Shown here: piece after piece, positions 42,475-53,724 of the stretch
Layout of the letters: every line of letters begins with the position of its first letter
How positions within the stretch are numbered: position 1 is the stretch's first letter
DNA from: Tricholomella constricta
Lineage: Eukaryota; Basidiomycota; Agaricomycetes; Agaricales; Lyophyllaceae
Assembly (NCBI GenBank): GCA_013368375.1
Contig: JAACJP010000037.1
Coordinates: 124,001 to 188,000 of the forward strand
Length of the DNA: 64,000 nt
Reading direction: 5' to 3'
Made by a program: the position numbers and the translations under genes
The notes under the pieces: model-generated
Seen by the model: only the letters and a program-made list of their open reading frames with translations
Told to the model about the DNA's origin: nothing
Databases searched by the model: none

Positions 42475-45447
42475 ATGTACCCAACCGCAGGAGCAAACTC
42501 AAGCAACGACGCGACTCAGGGCGGCGACAGCCGCACCGACTATCAAAATGTGGCCTCGGGATCGAGTCCAAAAGGGGAGGAGGTGCAGGGACGCGCGGAA
42601 AGCGCGCCCCCGCCCCCAACCTATATGGGCGTGCAGCCCCAATTACTTCAATACCCATCGGTTGGCCACATGAGCCAACTGCCCCACCAGGGGCAACCGC
42701 TCCATCAGGGGCAACAATTATACCCTATGGTTGGCCACATGAGCCAACCGCCCCACCAGGGGCAACAACCACAGACGGGTGGGTTCTACCCACCGTCGAT
42801 GGCATATCAACATATGCCATCAATGCAGAGTTTCATGGGGTACCCACCACCGACGTGGTACCCCCAAATGCCCGCTCCAACCGTACCGCAAAATACGCGG
42901 TACAACGAGTCAGAGAAGATGGAGGTGGACGACCAAAGTCGTCAAAAAACACCTACTCCACCGGCGCAAGTGGCGCGCAGCGAACCGGCACGGCAATATG
43001 TCGCGCCATATGCAGACGAACAAAGAGGGTCGTTTGCGTCGAGTTCGCGGAGGCCGGCAGACGATCGCGCAGCATCGTCTGCGTCAAGTTCGAGGAGACC
43101 ATTCGCAGACGATGGTCTCCTTTCGTCTATCTTGGACCGATTGGAAGACGCGGGTATTCACCGCGAGTTTTGTGATTTCTTGGACGACGGGATGGCGCAG
43201 CTGGTTGTAACCCAGCTGCTTGATGCGTACGATGGAGTTCGCGCGGACTTGAGACACGTGAAGGCGAGAGAGTTGGCCATGGCTGAGCAACTCAGCCTGG
43301 CAAAAAAGCGACCGGCAGTGGCGTCGCCAGATCGCGGGGAGGGACCATCGTCCCGACCCATGAAAAGACAGCAGACCGAGGTGCGGCGAGAAGAACGCAC
43401 CTTATATGAACCCAGGCATCAGGAACGACGCCCGGAACAAGAGTATCGGCGGTTCGACCGCCACCCCAACCAGGAAGTGTGGCGTGATGAGCGCCCACTT
43501 GATTATGGTCCTCAACGAGAGGAGCGTCGCGAGGACCGAGGGACGCGCGAAGTGCGTCCCTTACCGGCTCGAGAAGTCGAGCGAAGGGCGTCGACATCGT
43601 CGACATCCGCGGTGCAGGCACCGCAACAGCAACAGATAGCGGGAGCATTACTCCCACTACCGACCCCGGGAGAAAGCCGGGTACGGAACGCGGAGAGGGG
43701 TTCCCAAAAGAAGGAACCTGTTGGCAAGTATATCTTGCCGGCACCATCCCCTGCACCACCCACTACGATGGTGCAGCCCCCATCGCCTCCGCCAAAGGGC
43801 AAAGGCAAACAAAAGGCGTCTGACCCGTACGCCGAATTTATGGACGAGTCGGACTACGGCGAGTCCTCCGACGATGAGAAACCCGTCAGCAAGAAGAAGG
43901 CTGCCGGGCAGAAGCAGCATCGCGAGAATATGGCTCGCAAAGCTGAGAAGGAGGCGCCGGGACGGATCCCTGAAGAGCTTGGGGTGGTCTTTATCAACGG
44001 CCGCCACGAGCGGGACAACCGCTTCTGGGATATGGTGTCGCGGACGGTATATGTGTCGTCCGCCCAGAATCGTGCCTTTGCGCTAGGCACAGCAGCTCGC
44101 GTCTCAGAGAGCGAGCTAGGGACGGGACAAAACTCCCGTCCCTCAGATGGATGGCTGTATGCCGTCGCACCACGTGGGTTCCCAATGAACCCCCGTGAAG
44201 TTGATCAGCTCTATGCGCTGATCAATGACCGACGTCATGGGGTGAGGGATGAAGAGCGGGCCGAGGCCTTTATGCTCTTCAGAGAATTCCATCGGATCAC
44301 CCTGTCGGTCGCGCCTCACTTGCGCGACCGAGCCATGGCTCGTGCAGCCATGGACGAATTCCGAAGTGTCTCACGACCGTCCAGTGAACGGTCACCCATC
44401 TGGAATGCTCCGGCCATTAGACGGCCGGGTAAAGCATTCGAGTATCGGCATGACAAGCCGACACGAGGAGCTGGTCTCCCCCAACCCGGCCCAGCTCATG
44501 CATTGGATGTCGAACATTGGTGTCGACATATGATCCACCATGGGCGTATTGGTTCTAAGAACCAATATGGAGGTATCGTCATGGACTACCGGTTCCGCGT
44601 TCATCGTCGCGGGACCTGGGGATACTTACTGGCGAACGTATTGTCGCCAGTAACTCATAGTATGCGGGCATGGTTTATGCGAATTTTCGCAACCATCACT
44701 GCACGGCCATACTTCTATGCAGAAGCGGTGGCGGCCCATAACGAGGCCAACCCTGATCGGCCTTTCACGCCGATTACCGGACCCGAGGTTATCATCCCTC
44801 GGATCCAACCTACCGCTCCCGAAGGGCGGCTGACGGAACAAGGTGTCCTACAACACCTTATTAACTGTGGTATTCCAATTAGTTGGATAAACCACAGTTA
44901 TACTTATGGTCTACACTACTTAGACCATAACTACTCTACTGCAGGTCCTCATAAGGACCTGTTCCACAATGTTGATGACGATCGCGTGCGTCGACTCGAT
45001 CAATTGGGCATGCCACCTGCCATTCCGGAATGGGACGGGTGGTACCATCCTACCACCGACGACATCACGTGCATTCAAATGTTAATGCGCTTGGAGTTTC
45101 AGAACGAGGGGCTGGATTGTTTATCCAGCGTGGAATGGATGTTTGTGGGTGAAGACCCACATTTCCGAGAACTCCGTGTTCGGAGAGGGGAGTTTCCCCC
45201 TCCGGACCTGCACACTCCCGCTCCATCGGGATTGACGTCTACCAACGTCGAAATGGCGGACCCGGCGGCACTCACACCTGCCCCCGCGACACCTTCCACA
45301 GTCGTGGCAGCTCCAATAGGAGTTACCGAAACCCAAGTGGACCCCGTGTCGGCCCTCACAGGGCCTCTATCACTGGCAGTGATTACCACTAGCCAGGGTC
45401 CGGTGGAATCCAACACCACCGACCCCGACACAGTGATGGAGTCATAG
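42475..45447 (+). CDS. A1 third ORF (ORF3), intact
   Basis: 990 residues from the ATG at 42475 (MYPTAGANSSNDATQGG), 125 bp after the pol stop. Layout: Pro/Gln/Gly-rich head with GHMSQ-PHQGQ repeats, two SSSRRPxDD motifs, a predicted helical stretch (LLSSILDRLEDAGIHREF), an Arg/Glu-rich region, a Pro-rich patch, a basic SKKKAAGQKQHRENMARK, and a conserved globular half from about residue 510 to 960 (for example GFPMNPREVDQLYALINDR and MDYRFRVHRRGTWGYLLANV). It is conserved in length and frame relative to A2, so it was maintained by selection in the family. It lacks a signal peptide or membrane segments, so it does not look like an envelope. Function unknown. Confidence 0.8.
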   Translation: MYPTAGANSSNDATQGGDSRTDYQNVASGSSPKGEEVQGRAESAPPPPTYMGVQPQLLQYPSVGHMSQLPHQGQPLHQGQQLYPMVGHMSQPPHQGQQPQTGGFYPPSMAYQHMPSMQSFMGYPPPTWYPQMPAPTVPQNTRYNESEKMEVDDQSRQKTPTPPAQVARSEPARQYVAPYADEQRGSFASSSRRPADDRAASSASSSRRPFADDGLLSSILDRLEDAGIHREFCDFLDDGMAQLVVTQLLDAYDGVRADLRHVKARELAMAEQLSLAKKRPAVASPDRGEGPSSRPMKRQQTEVRREERTLYEPRHQERRPEQEYRRFDRHPNQEVWRDERPLDYGPQREERREDRGTREVRPLPAREVERRASTSSTSAVQAPQQQQIAGALLPLPTPGESRVRNAERGSQKKEPVGKYILPAPSPAPPTTMVQPPSPPPKGKGKQKASDPYAEFMDESDYGESSDDEKPVSKKKAAGQKQHRENMARKAEKEAPGRIPEELGVVFINGRHERDNRFWDMVSRTVYVSSAQNRAFALGTAARVSESELGTGQNSRPSDGWLYAVAPRGFPMNPREVDQLYALINDRRHGVRDEERAEAFMLFREFHRITLSVAPHLRDRAMARAAMDEFRSVSRPSSERSPIWNAPAIRRPGKAFEYRHDKPTRGAGLPQPGPAHALDVEHWCRHMIHHGRIGSKNQYGGIVMDYRFRVHRRGTWGYLLANVLSPVTHSMRAWFMRIFATITARPYFYAEAVAAHNEANPDRPFTPITGPEVIIPRIQPTAPEGRLTEQGVLQHLINCGIPISWINHSYTYGLHYLDHNYSTAGPHKDLFHNVDDDRVRRLDQLGMPPAIPEWDGWYHPTTDDITCIQMLMRLEFQNEGLDCLSSVEWMFVGEDPHFRELRVRRGEFPPPDLHTPAPSGLTSTNVEMADPAALTPAPATPSTVVAAPIGVTETQVDPVSALTGPLSLAVITTSQGPVESNTTDPDTVMES

Positions 45448-45823
45448 GTCGGGGAGACAACTTAATCCCCCTGTCAACGAACCGACCTCGACACGCAGGA
45501 GGTATCGTCGGGACGACCGCCATTGTAAGGTGCAGACTACCTTACTCCCGAGGAGCAACCCGCAGGTCGCGTACTAAAATATATGCAACACCGGATGTCC
45601 TCAATCCCATGCCACCTCGGGCGGCACTTGGAGGCCGTGTAGTGGAACTATTGTCTCCACTATGTATTCGGTCATGAATACGTACCAGTAATACATATTT
45701 ATATGCATGCGATATTGGGTGTAGGTCGCCGGGACCTACACCCTCCCTCTTGTCTTATTTCTATTATTATTTATTGCCTTACTCCCTGGTGAAGATCGCT
45801 ACTAGCGATCTTAAAGGGGGGTA
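45448..45823 (+). other. A1 3' untranslated region and polypurine tract
   Basis: No ORF. Hairpins at 45525-45545 and 45717-45743 match A2 positions with compensatory base changes. The tract aaaggggggta precedes the LTR. Confidence 0.75.
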
Positions 45824-46044
45824 TGTAAGGGCGCTTACTATCTTATCTACTAATCTGATCTAATCGTATCTTATCGACACGATTATGCTATTGTTTGGCA
45901 ACACCTTCCGGTGTTGCCTATTTAATCCTCTACATTACATAATTAAATAGTAGACCTTGTACACCTATACATAGCAATCGACAGACTTGTCAAGCTTACG
46001 TCTAGCGTGCACAGCAAGGTCCCCAATCTTGTAACTCCGTTACA
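45824..46044 (+). repeat. A1 3' LTR
   Basis: 221 bp, pairs with 5773-5993; followed by TSD CCTTT. Confidence 0.93.
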
Positions 46045-46049
46045 CCTTT

Positions 46050-46823
46050 GGATACAACAAATTCCGGCTGGAACACCACATGGTCCCACCCGGCCAACAT
46101 GAGGGAGATTTTTCCTCAGCCAGTCAGGACCCACGAGGACCACTACCACGGACTCCGTCGAACATATTCAACCTGTCCTACCAACTGGCCACCCCTAACT
46201 ATCCCCCCTTACCACCATCGGCAATGACCTCCGGACCCTTACTTTCAAGTAATCAGACTCCGGGGTCATACTACGAGAGGTTGAGGAACCCAGAGATGTT
46301 CCAAAGAAAGGACAGGGCTCAGAAGGAAGGACAAGGATGATTCGCGCAACAACAAAACCCCTTTCTACATGCTCAATCCACGAAAGGATACTCTATGAGC
46401 TCCGCATGTTGCGAGAAGAGTTTTTGCATCAAGCGCATGAGCCCCTAGTCAAAACCATGTGGATGGATCACCAACCCAGAACACCGGAGCAATGGGCGAA
46501 CCTTGTGTTGTCAACTATGCAACTGCACAAAACACACCGGCTACCCCCACAACTGACGGTATTGTTGCAATTGGGAGGGAATGAAAGAAGACTACGCACC
46601 CTGGCTGGAGAAATCCAAACGTCGAACGAAGAAAGAAGATTCTCTGACCCCCAAAGCGTGGGACAATCTTTCCACATACCAATACAAGAGCCCGTCCCCT
46701 CCAAAATCAAAACTAGATTCGAAGAACCCCCCACGAGCGACAAGCACTGGCAATACGCAGACAGCTTCAGCTCTACTCAGAAGGATGAACCAGGGGAACA
46801 CAGCCCCCAGTCAAGAAGGGTTC
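46050..46823 (+). pseudogene. Gag-like ORF of element D, 3' part, decayed
   Basis: Continues the frame begun at 5632 to a TGA at 46338-46340. A shifted frame (46337-46852) holds further protein-like sequence (MLREEFLHQAHEPLVKTMW and QPRTPEQWANLVLSTMQL), suggesting one more frameshift. No catalytic motif or zinc knuckle is visible. C1 is inserted at 46824, cutting off the rest. Confidence 0.5.
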
Positions 46824-47308
46824 TGTTAGGGCGACCTCCGAGCAGAGCTTAGTCGTACTGGCAGAAGGGAATCCAATGTTATATTATGTACGATAGAGAG
46901 AACGTAAGTATGGCCTACCTGGCAGAGGAGAATCCAATGAGAATAGAGTAAAGGATTCCCCCATGTCAGGAGGACGACTATATGCGAGTATGTACATGAG
47001 GGCCAGTGGGGTGTATGGTACGTAAATGATATCAGATGGTCAGCAGCATGTGTATGTACACATTCCCGATGCTGTCCGATCCTCGTGGCTCAGGGTGCGG
47101 GCACGAGGTCGGGCGACCGACGTCGGGATGTCGGGCGTCGGGATTGGGCGCACGCTGGAAGGAGGAGTAATGACAGGAGGGTATAAGTATGTACACTGAT
47201 GCTTGGGTCGGAGCGTCGGGATTGGGATTGCGATCAGTCAGTAACGATTGCACGGGTCGGGGGATGGCCGGTGAGCGTCGGAGGGTGTGAACGGGTGTTC
47301 CCCTAACA
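46824..47308 (-). repeat. C1 3' LTR
   Basis: 485 bp, plus-strand ends TGTTAGGGCG and CCCCTAACA; reverse-complement relative of the C2 LTRs. The adjacent internal sequence on the minus strand ends aaaaggggggtga, a polypurine tract. Confidence 0.9.
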
Positions 47309-48120
47309 TCACCCCCCCTTTTGAATTGCAACGACTCGGTGCGGGGTAGCGGTGGTGAAGACAGCCGGGGATAGTGTGAATATGTCATGAATGTGGTGGG
47401 CGGTGTCAGGGTTGTCGCGGTGGAACTTTTGTACCAGATCGGGGGCGGCACATTTTTGCGAGGTTCCCAAGAAGCTTCTTCGTAACCATAGCCCTTCCAC
47501 AGGACCTTGTACTGTAGTTTTTTGCAGAAGGTTCGGCTATCAAGGATCTTTTCAACTTCGTAATGGGGTTCATCATCGATTATGTCGGGGGGCGGAGGGG
47601 GATCAGACCGACGACCTTTGATCAGATCAGCGACAGCAGGGATGAGCTTCACGACGTGGAAGACTGGGTGGATGCGCTTCATGGACTGAGGCAGCAGGAG
47701 GCGGTATGCGAGCGGGCCGACTCGCCTTTGCATGACAAAAGGGCCAAGGTAGCGATGCGACAACTTCTTAGATGGTCGGGTCGTAGAAATGTCGGTTGCG
47801 TCCAAGTACACCTTGTCGCCAGGCTGGTAGTCAGGCGTTGGGGCGTGTCGCTGATTGTAATACCGCTCCATGTCGTCTTTGGCCTTTGAAAGCGCCGCCT
47901 CGGCTTCCCCCTGTGCTTCCTTCATGCGCTCCACGAACTCATTGGCCGACTCATTCTTGGAAGCGCCCCGATGCGGCTCAAAGCCCATGTGCGGATGCTG
48001 ACCAGTGTCGAGCAGGAAGGGGGTCTGCTGCATCGCCAAATGTACATGGTTGTTGTAACTGAATTTGGCGTCGGGCAGGAGGTCCTCCCAATCATTCTGG
48101 CGCTCATTGCAGAAGACCCG
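47309..48120 (-). pseudogene. C1 pol, integrase C-terminus and chromodomain
   Basis: Encodes the TPFLLDTGQHPHMGFEP segment, GPY/F motif (HRYLGPFVMQRRVGPLAYRLL) and a chromodomain (HYEVEKILDSRTF..LQYKVLWKGYGYEEASWEP). A 1-bp deletion near 47450 shifts the last 50 residues. Confidence 0.88.
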
Positions 48121-48624
48121 TGTTAGGGCAACCCTTACAGTGGAGCGTGATCACACTGGCAAGGGGGAATCCGAAGTTATATTGATGTACAGTAACGAAG
48201 GTAAGTAAGGCTTACCTGGCAAGGGGGAATCCGAAGAGAATAGTGTAAAGGATTCCCAAATGCCAGGGGGCCGACTATATACGAGTGTAGGATGTGAGGG
48301 CCGGTCCTCCAGAGTGTACTGTACATGTAATAATAACGAATGGTGTGCGGCGCGTGTATGGACACGTTCCCGACGCTGTCCGATCCTCGTGGCTCAGGGT
48401 ACGGGCACGAGGCGGGGCAGCCGACGTCGGGATGTCGGGTGGTCGGGATCGGCGTCGGGCGCGCGCAGGGAGTGAGGGGAAGCAACAGGAAGTGAGTAAG
48501 TATGTACACCGACGCTTGGGTCGGAGCGTCGGGTCGGGATCGCGATCGGTCGGTCGGGGGCGAGCGCGTGAGTCGGGGAACGATCTGTGAGCGTCGGAGA
48601 GCGTGAGCGAGAGTTCCCCTGACA
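48121..48624 (-). mobile_element. Solo LTR of family C inside C1 integrase
   Basis: 504 bp with ends TGTTAGGGCA and CCCCTGACA, flanked by perfect direct repeats ACCCG (48116-48120 and 48625-48629). Related to the C1 and C2 LTRs. Confidence 0.92.
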
Positions 48625-50601
48625 ACCCGCAAGAACTGTTCCAGCTCCTGGTTGACGCGCTTAGCCTGTCTGTCGGTCTGTGGGTGGTACGCCGTCGAGG
48701 CCGACAGCTTGATACCCAGGAGTCTCAGTAGTTATGTGACACCAATTCAAGCGTCTTCCAGCGACCGGGGTGACCAGCGACCTTGGAGTCGTGGTGCTGC
48801 TCCACAATGCGTCGGCGGAGGTCTGGGACGTTCGGGACATAGATCCGTCCACGGAACGTGAGCAGACCGCCTTCCTCTCCCCACTCGCCGAAGCTAGGGA
48901 GCGACTGGCAATCTTGGATGCTTTCACCAGTTGCGCCGCTTTCGCGACTGCATCCTCCTGCGCTCCATCGTAATTGCCCTTGCAGATCGCTTTCAGCACA
49001 TCATCCTCCTCTCCGACCAGTGCAAGACCTTTGGTCGCGCGAACGGCGAAGAACTCGGGCTTGAGTAGTACGATGTCGGCGTTGCCGGCGCTTCCGTCGC
49101 CATGGTCGGAGCGACGCAATAATGTGTCGGGCTTGCCCATGCTATGGCCAGGACGGTGGTGGAGGGCAAAATCGAAGTTGGTGAGGTAGAGCGACCATGG
49201 GGCTTGACGCCGATTGAGTTTCTTCGCAGTGAGGAAGTACTCGGAGTTCTTGTGGTCGGTCCAGATCTCCACTTTGTGCTTTGCGCCTTCGATGAAGTGT
49301 CGCCACTCCTCCAGAGTCCGGATGATCACCAGCATCTCCTTGTTGTGGATCTCGTAATTCTGCTTGACTGTGTTCAAACTCTTCGAGTAGAACACAACTG
49401 GGTGCCATTTGCCATCGGTCGGTGACTCTTGCGACAGGACCGCGCCCGTTGCAAAGTCGGACGAATCGGCTTCGATGCGGTACGGTCGGTCGTCGTCAGG
49501 GAACATGAGGACTGGCCCCGACGTGATTGCAGACTTCAGAAGGGCAAAGGCCGACTGCTCCGACTCTCTCCATCGCCAGTCGACATCTTTACCAGTCAGG
49601 TCGAACAGGGGTCTGGCGTAGTGCAAGAAGTCCTGAATGAACCGTCGGTAGAAATTGGTGAAGCCTAGGAACACTTGCATCTCCTTCTTGTTCTTCGGCG
49701 CCGGCCATTCCAACACTCCAGTGACTTTAACTGGGTCCATCTCCGCTTGCCCTTGCAAAATGATCAGCCCAAGATACTCGATCTTGGTCTGTTCAAATTC
49801 GCATTTCTCGGGCTTTAAGAACAACTGATGTTCGCGGAGTCGGTCCAGTACCAGTCGCGCGACCCAACTGTGTTCCTCTAGAGTCTTGGTATAAATCAAG
49901 ATGTCATCGAGGTACACGCAGACAACACCTTCGGCAATCAGATCGCGGAAGATATCGTTCATCATGGTCTGAAATGTGGCGGGGCTGTTCGTGAGGCCGA
50001 AGAACATCACGAGCGGCTCGAAGAGACCGCGGTTCGTCCGAAACACTGCCTTCCACTCGTCGCCTTCCTTGATCCGAACATTGTTGTACCCCCATCGGAC
50101 GTCCAACTTGGTGAAGTACCGTGCGCCGTGAAGGTTATTCACCAGTTTGCTAATAAGGGGCAGCGGGTATCGGTTCTTCACCATGAGTGCATTCAGCGTC
50201 CGATAGTCTTGAACCAGTCGGAACGACCTGTCCTTCTTCTTGATGAAGAAGACCGGCGACGCCATGGGCGACTTGGATGGTCGGATGCAACCCGTCTCGA
50301 GGTTCTCCTTGAGGAACACGTCAAGTTCGACCTGTTCTGCTGGTGAGAGCGGGTAGACCTTCGTGCCTGTCAGCGACGCGCCCGGCTCCAGTTCGATGGC
50401 ATGGTCCCATTGCTTGCGCTCTGGGAGCTCATCAAACGCGACTTTGGAGAACACATCTTCAAAGTCGTGGAGGTGGGTTGGTATGGTGCCACGGAACGTT
50501 TTGGGTACGGAGTTAGCAGCATGCGCTTCCGCAAGTCGCTGCGATGTCGTTTGGCTGGCCCGAATATGTTCGGCGGTCGGGGTCGGGTCAGGTAGGGGCA
50601 T
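48625..50601 (-). pseudogene. C1 pol, RT, RNase H and remnant integrase
   Basis: RT with VCVYLDDILIYTKT intact, RNase H (RIEADSSDFATGAVLSQ), then a 1-bp deletion near 48894 relative to C2. A deletion of about 370 bp near 48727 joins NYW to the segment before LLGIKLSAS and removes the first two integrase Asp residues. The third catalytic position reads AKR where C2 has TER. Confidence 0.9.
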
Positions 50602-51055
50602 TACAATGTAGCGTGTCCTACGGTCCAGCGGGCCCATACATTGTAGCGTACTTGACGGCACCAGCGGGCCCGCTGGAGCGCCAGCGGGGCCCCTACATGT
50701 AGCCGTCTGGCACGGTGCCAGCGGGACCTCTACATGTAGCGTCTGGCACGGTGCCAGCGGGACCTCTACATGTAGCGTCTGGCACAGCACCAGCGGGCCT
50801 GCTGGTGCTGCAGCGGGCCTATATGGTGCTGCGGGGGGCAGCAGGTGGGGGCTATTGGGGCACTACCCACATCCGCGGACCTCCGCGGGTCGTTGTCTGT
50901 GGAGCATACCCAGTATTGCAGGGGGCCGTTATGGTGCTGTGGGGGGGCAGCAGGGTGGGGGGGCTTGCGGAGCACTGCCCATGTCCGCGGACGTCCGCGG
51001 GTCGTTGTCTGGGGCACACCCAGGATTGCTGCAGGCCTATATAATGCAATAGGGG

Positions 51056-52330
51056 GCCACAGAGCAGGTGCTGTTACACACCTCCGCGGACTTGCAGCGG
51101 AGCACATTACATATAGTATGTCCACACAACATTGAGCTTGCAGGGCATTACCCACGTCCGCGGACCTCCGCGGGTTGTTGCCTGTGGGGCACACCCAGCA
51201 CTGCAGCAGGCTTATATGGTGCAGTGGGCCATAAAGCAGCACACCTCCGCGGACTTGCAGCGGAGCACACTACATATAGTATGTCTGCATGACATTGAGC
51301 TTGCAGGGCATTACCCACGTCCGCGGACGTCCGCAGGTCATTGCCTGTGGGGCACACCCAGCACTGCAGCAGGCCTATATGGTGCAGTGGGCCATAAAGC
51401 AGCACACCTCCGCGGACTTGCAGCGGAGCACACTACATATAGTATGTCTGCATGACATTGAGCTTGCAGGGCATTACCCACGTCCGCGGATGTCCGCAGG
51501 TCGTTGCCTGTGGGCACACCCAGCACTGCAGCAGGCCTATATGGTGCAGTGGGCCACAAAGCAGCACACCTCCGCGGACTTGCAGCGGAGCACACTACAT
51601 ATAGTATGTCTGCATGACATTGAGCTTGCAGAGCATTACCGACGTCCGCGGACCTCTGCGGGTTGTTGCCTGTGGGGCACACCCAGCACTGCAGCAGGCT
51701 TATATGGTGCAGTGGGCCATAAAGCAGCACACCTCCGCGGACTTGCAGCGGAGCACACTACATATAGTATGTCTGCATGACATTGAGCTTGCAGGGCATT
51801 ACCCACGTCCGCGGACGTCCGCAGGTCGTTGCCTGTGGAGCACACCCAGCAATGCTGCAGGCCTATATGATGCAGTAGGGGGACACAGAGCAGGTGCTGT
51901 TACACACCTCCGCGGACTTGCAGCGGAGCACACTACATATAGTATGTCTGCATTACATTGAGCTTGCAGGGCATTACCCACGTCCGCGGATGTCCGCAGG
52001 TCGTTGCCTGTGGAGCACACCCAGCAATGCTGCAGGCCTATATGGTGCAGTAGGGGGCCACAGAGCAGGTGCTGTTACACACCTCCGCAGACTTGCAGCG
52101 GAGTACACTACATATATCATGAGCACACTATGTATATCATGTCCAATGTACGAGCACATCATCTACGTGCAGCCATCTGGCATAGTGTCAACAAGCCCGC
52201 TGGGGCTGCCGTGGGCCTATATAGTACTGTAGGAGGCCACAGAGCAGGTGCTGTTACACACCTCCGCAGACTTGCAGCGGAGCACACTACATATATCATG
52301 CTTGCAGCGGAGCACACTACATATATCATG
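51056..52330 (+). repeat. F left arm tandem array
   Basis: About eight units of 160-180 bp. Each unit contains acacctccgcggacttgcag, a gcggagcacactacatatag segment, attgagcttgcagggc, and one or two gtccgcggac palindromes. Open frames across it are only repeat translations. Confidence 0.85.
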
Positions 52331-53724
52331 CTTGCAGCGGAGCACACTATATAGCATGTCCAACATACGAGGCATAATGCCGGTGACCTACTCTGCACTG
52401 TGCAATGTAGGCTCCAATTCAAATACCGACATCACATTACAGAGCAGGTATATGACATTTGGCATGTCCGCGGACTTCAGTCACTTCCGCAGTGTGGCGT
52501 AACCAGTATGCAAGACCTGCAGGTTTCCATGCCCTGTAATAGAAGTGAATTGTATTGATGTAATCTTCAGCCTTGGTTCCACTGACACTTCATCACTCCG
52601 ACAGCACAGCAGCAGTGTGGCAATGCATTTCAAAGTATATTTATTGTTACGCCACGGTCAATCAAAAAATGTATATGTGCTTGGATACACAAGCTTTGAA
52701 TTTAGTCTAACTGGTCCAAGCCTACGTCTAATATGTGGGCTGAATTCCAAAGAGAGTGCATAAGTGTACCACTTTGGTACACTTTACAGACAAGTGGACA
52801 TGTCCAATATCCAAAAGATTGCTTATTCTGCAGTACTTATGTTCACTGCAGCATCATGCTATTGTAGCTTTCTTATATCATCTCTACCGTATACTAGCAT
52901 TATTTACACTATGTAAGCTATTCTTACAAATTCACAGAGAGAATGTATTGAGAGTAGCCCTGTGTCCTCTTATAGCTGTCAATCAGCAGTCTTTGTTGTT
53001 TGTGCTTCAGAGTGCATGATACAGCACCATCTTTCATATTGAGCTTTACACTTACTTTGCTACTGCGATATAATGTACTCTTTATGCACAGCATTGTCAA
53101 TGTCGAGCTAGAAACAGCCGTTGCGGCCCTTCAGCTGTTGCAGCCCTCCTGCTATTGAAATACTAAGGAACACAAAGGTCATACTCATTACAAAACACTC
53201 CCTTGATACTTGATACAGGCTTTGTTAACTCCACACCACAGTTATAGTGGAGCTACAGGTTTAAGTGTAGCCTCCACTGTAGGCCCATGATTGAATGGAG
53301 GTAAACCATAACATAGGATTTGATGGTGATACTGTATACTGTTGAGGTTGTATACCAGTAGAAATGTAGGACATGCTACATGTAGTGTGCTCCATTGCTA
53401 CTCCGTGGAGGTGTATAACACCTCTGCTCTATATCCCCCTAGCACTGTATAGGCCCACTGCAGCACCAGGTGTGCTACACAGACAACAGTCCATGGAGGT
53501 CTGCAGATGTACTTTAGACATGCTACATGTAGTGTGCTCCACTGCAACTCCGCGGAGGTGGCAAAACAGCCCTGCTCCTTGTCTGTAACCATACTCAAAT
53601 CGTATTTTCCTGGCAAGGCTGGTGCCCGAACTGCCCAATAGGACCATGATCAAAGACACCCAGTTCCATCTTTCAAGGAGTATTATTCCTTCGTTCTTGA
53701 TTTTGTGCTCCACTGCTACTGCTA
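52331..53724. other. F central region
   Basis: About 1.4 kb, AT-richer and mostly single-copy. Two short frames (52545-52763, 53019 end) have no recognisable motif. Near 53380-53570 degenerate copies of the array motif (ctacatgtagtgtgctcc) reappear. Confidence 0.5.

Larger units (their letters stand above)
5773..46044 (+). mobile_element. A1: Ty3/gypsy chromovirus, older copy, split by nested insertions
   Basis: The 221-bp LTRs (5773-5993 and 45824-46044, TG..CA) are flanked by a perfect 5-bp TSD CCTTT (5768-5772 and 46045-46049). The order is gag-protease, in-frame UGA, RT-RNase H-integrase-chromodomain, then a third ORF in the same sense, a purine tract and the LTR. The element is interrupted by a solo LTR at 6468 and by element B at 10679. 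By eye the LTRs differ at 3 of 221 sites. A1 also carries a nonsense codon in gag (7743), so it is inactive. Confidence 0.95.

Noticed and set aside
42475..45447. ORF3 as a retroviral-type envelope gene
   Set aside because: Position fits, but there is no signal peptide, transmembrane segment or glycosylation-rich ectodomain.
50595..50606. A clean target-site duplication for F
   Set aside because: The flanks (ggcat on the left, gtgcc on the right) are inverted, not direct, so no TSD can be named.
51289..51780. Long open frames in the F arms
   Set aside because: They are translations of the tandem unit in several frames, with no independent protein features.
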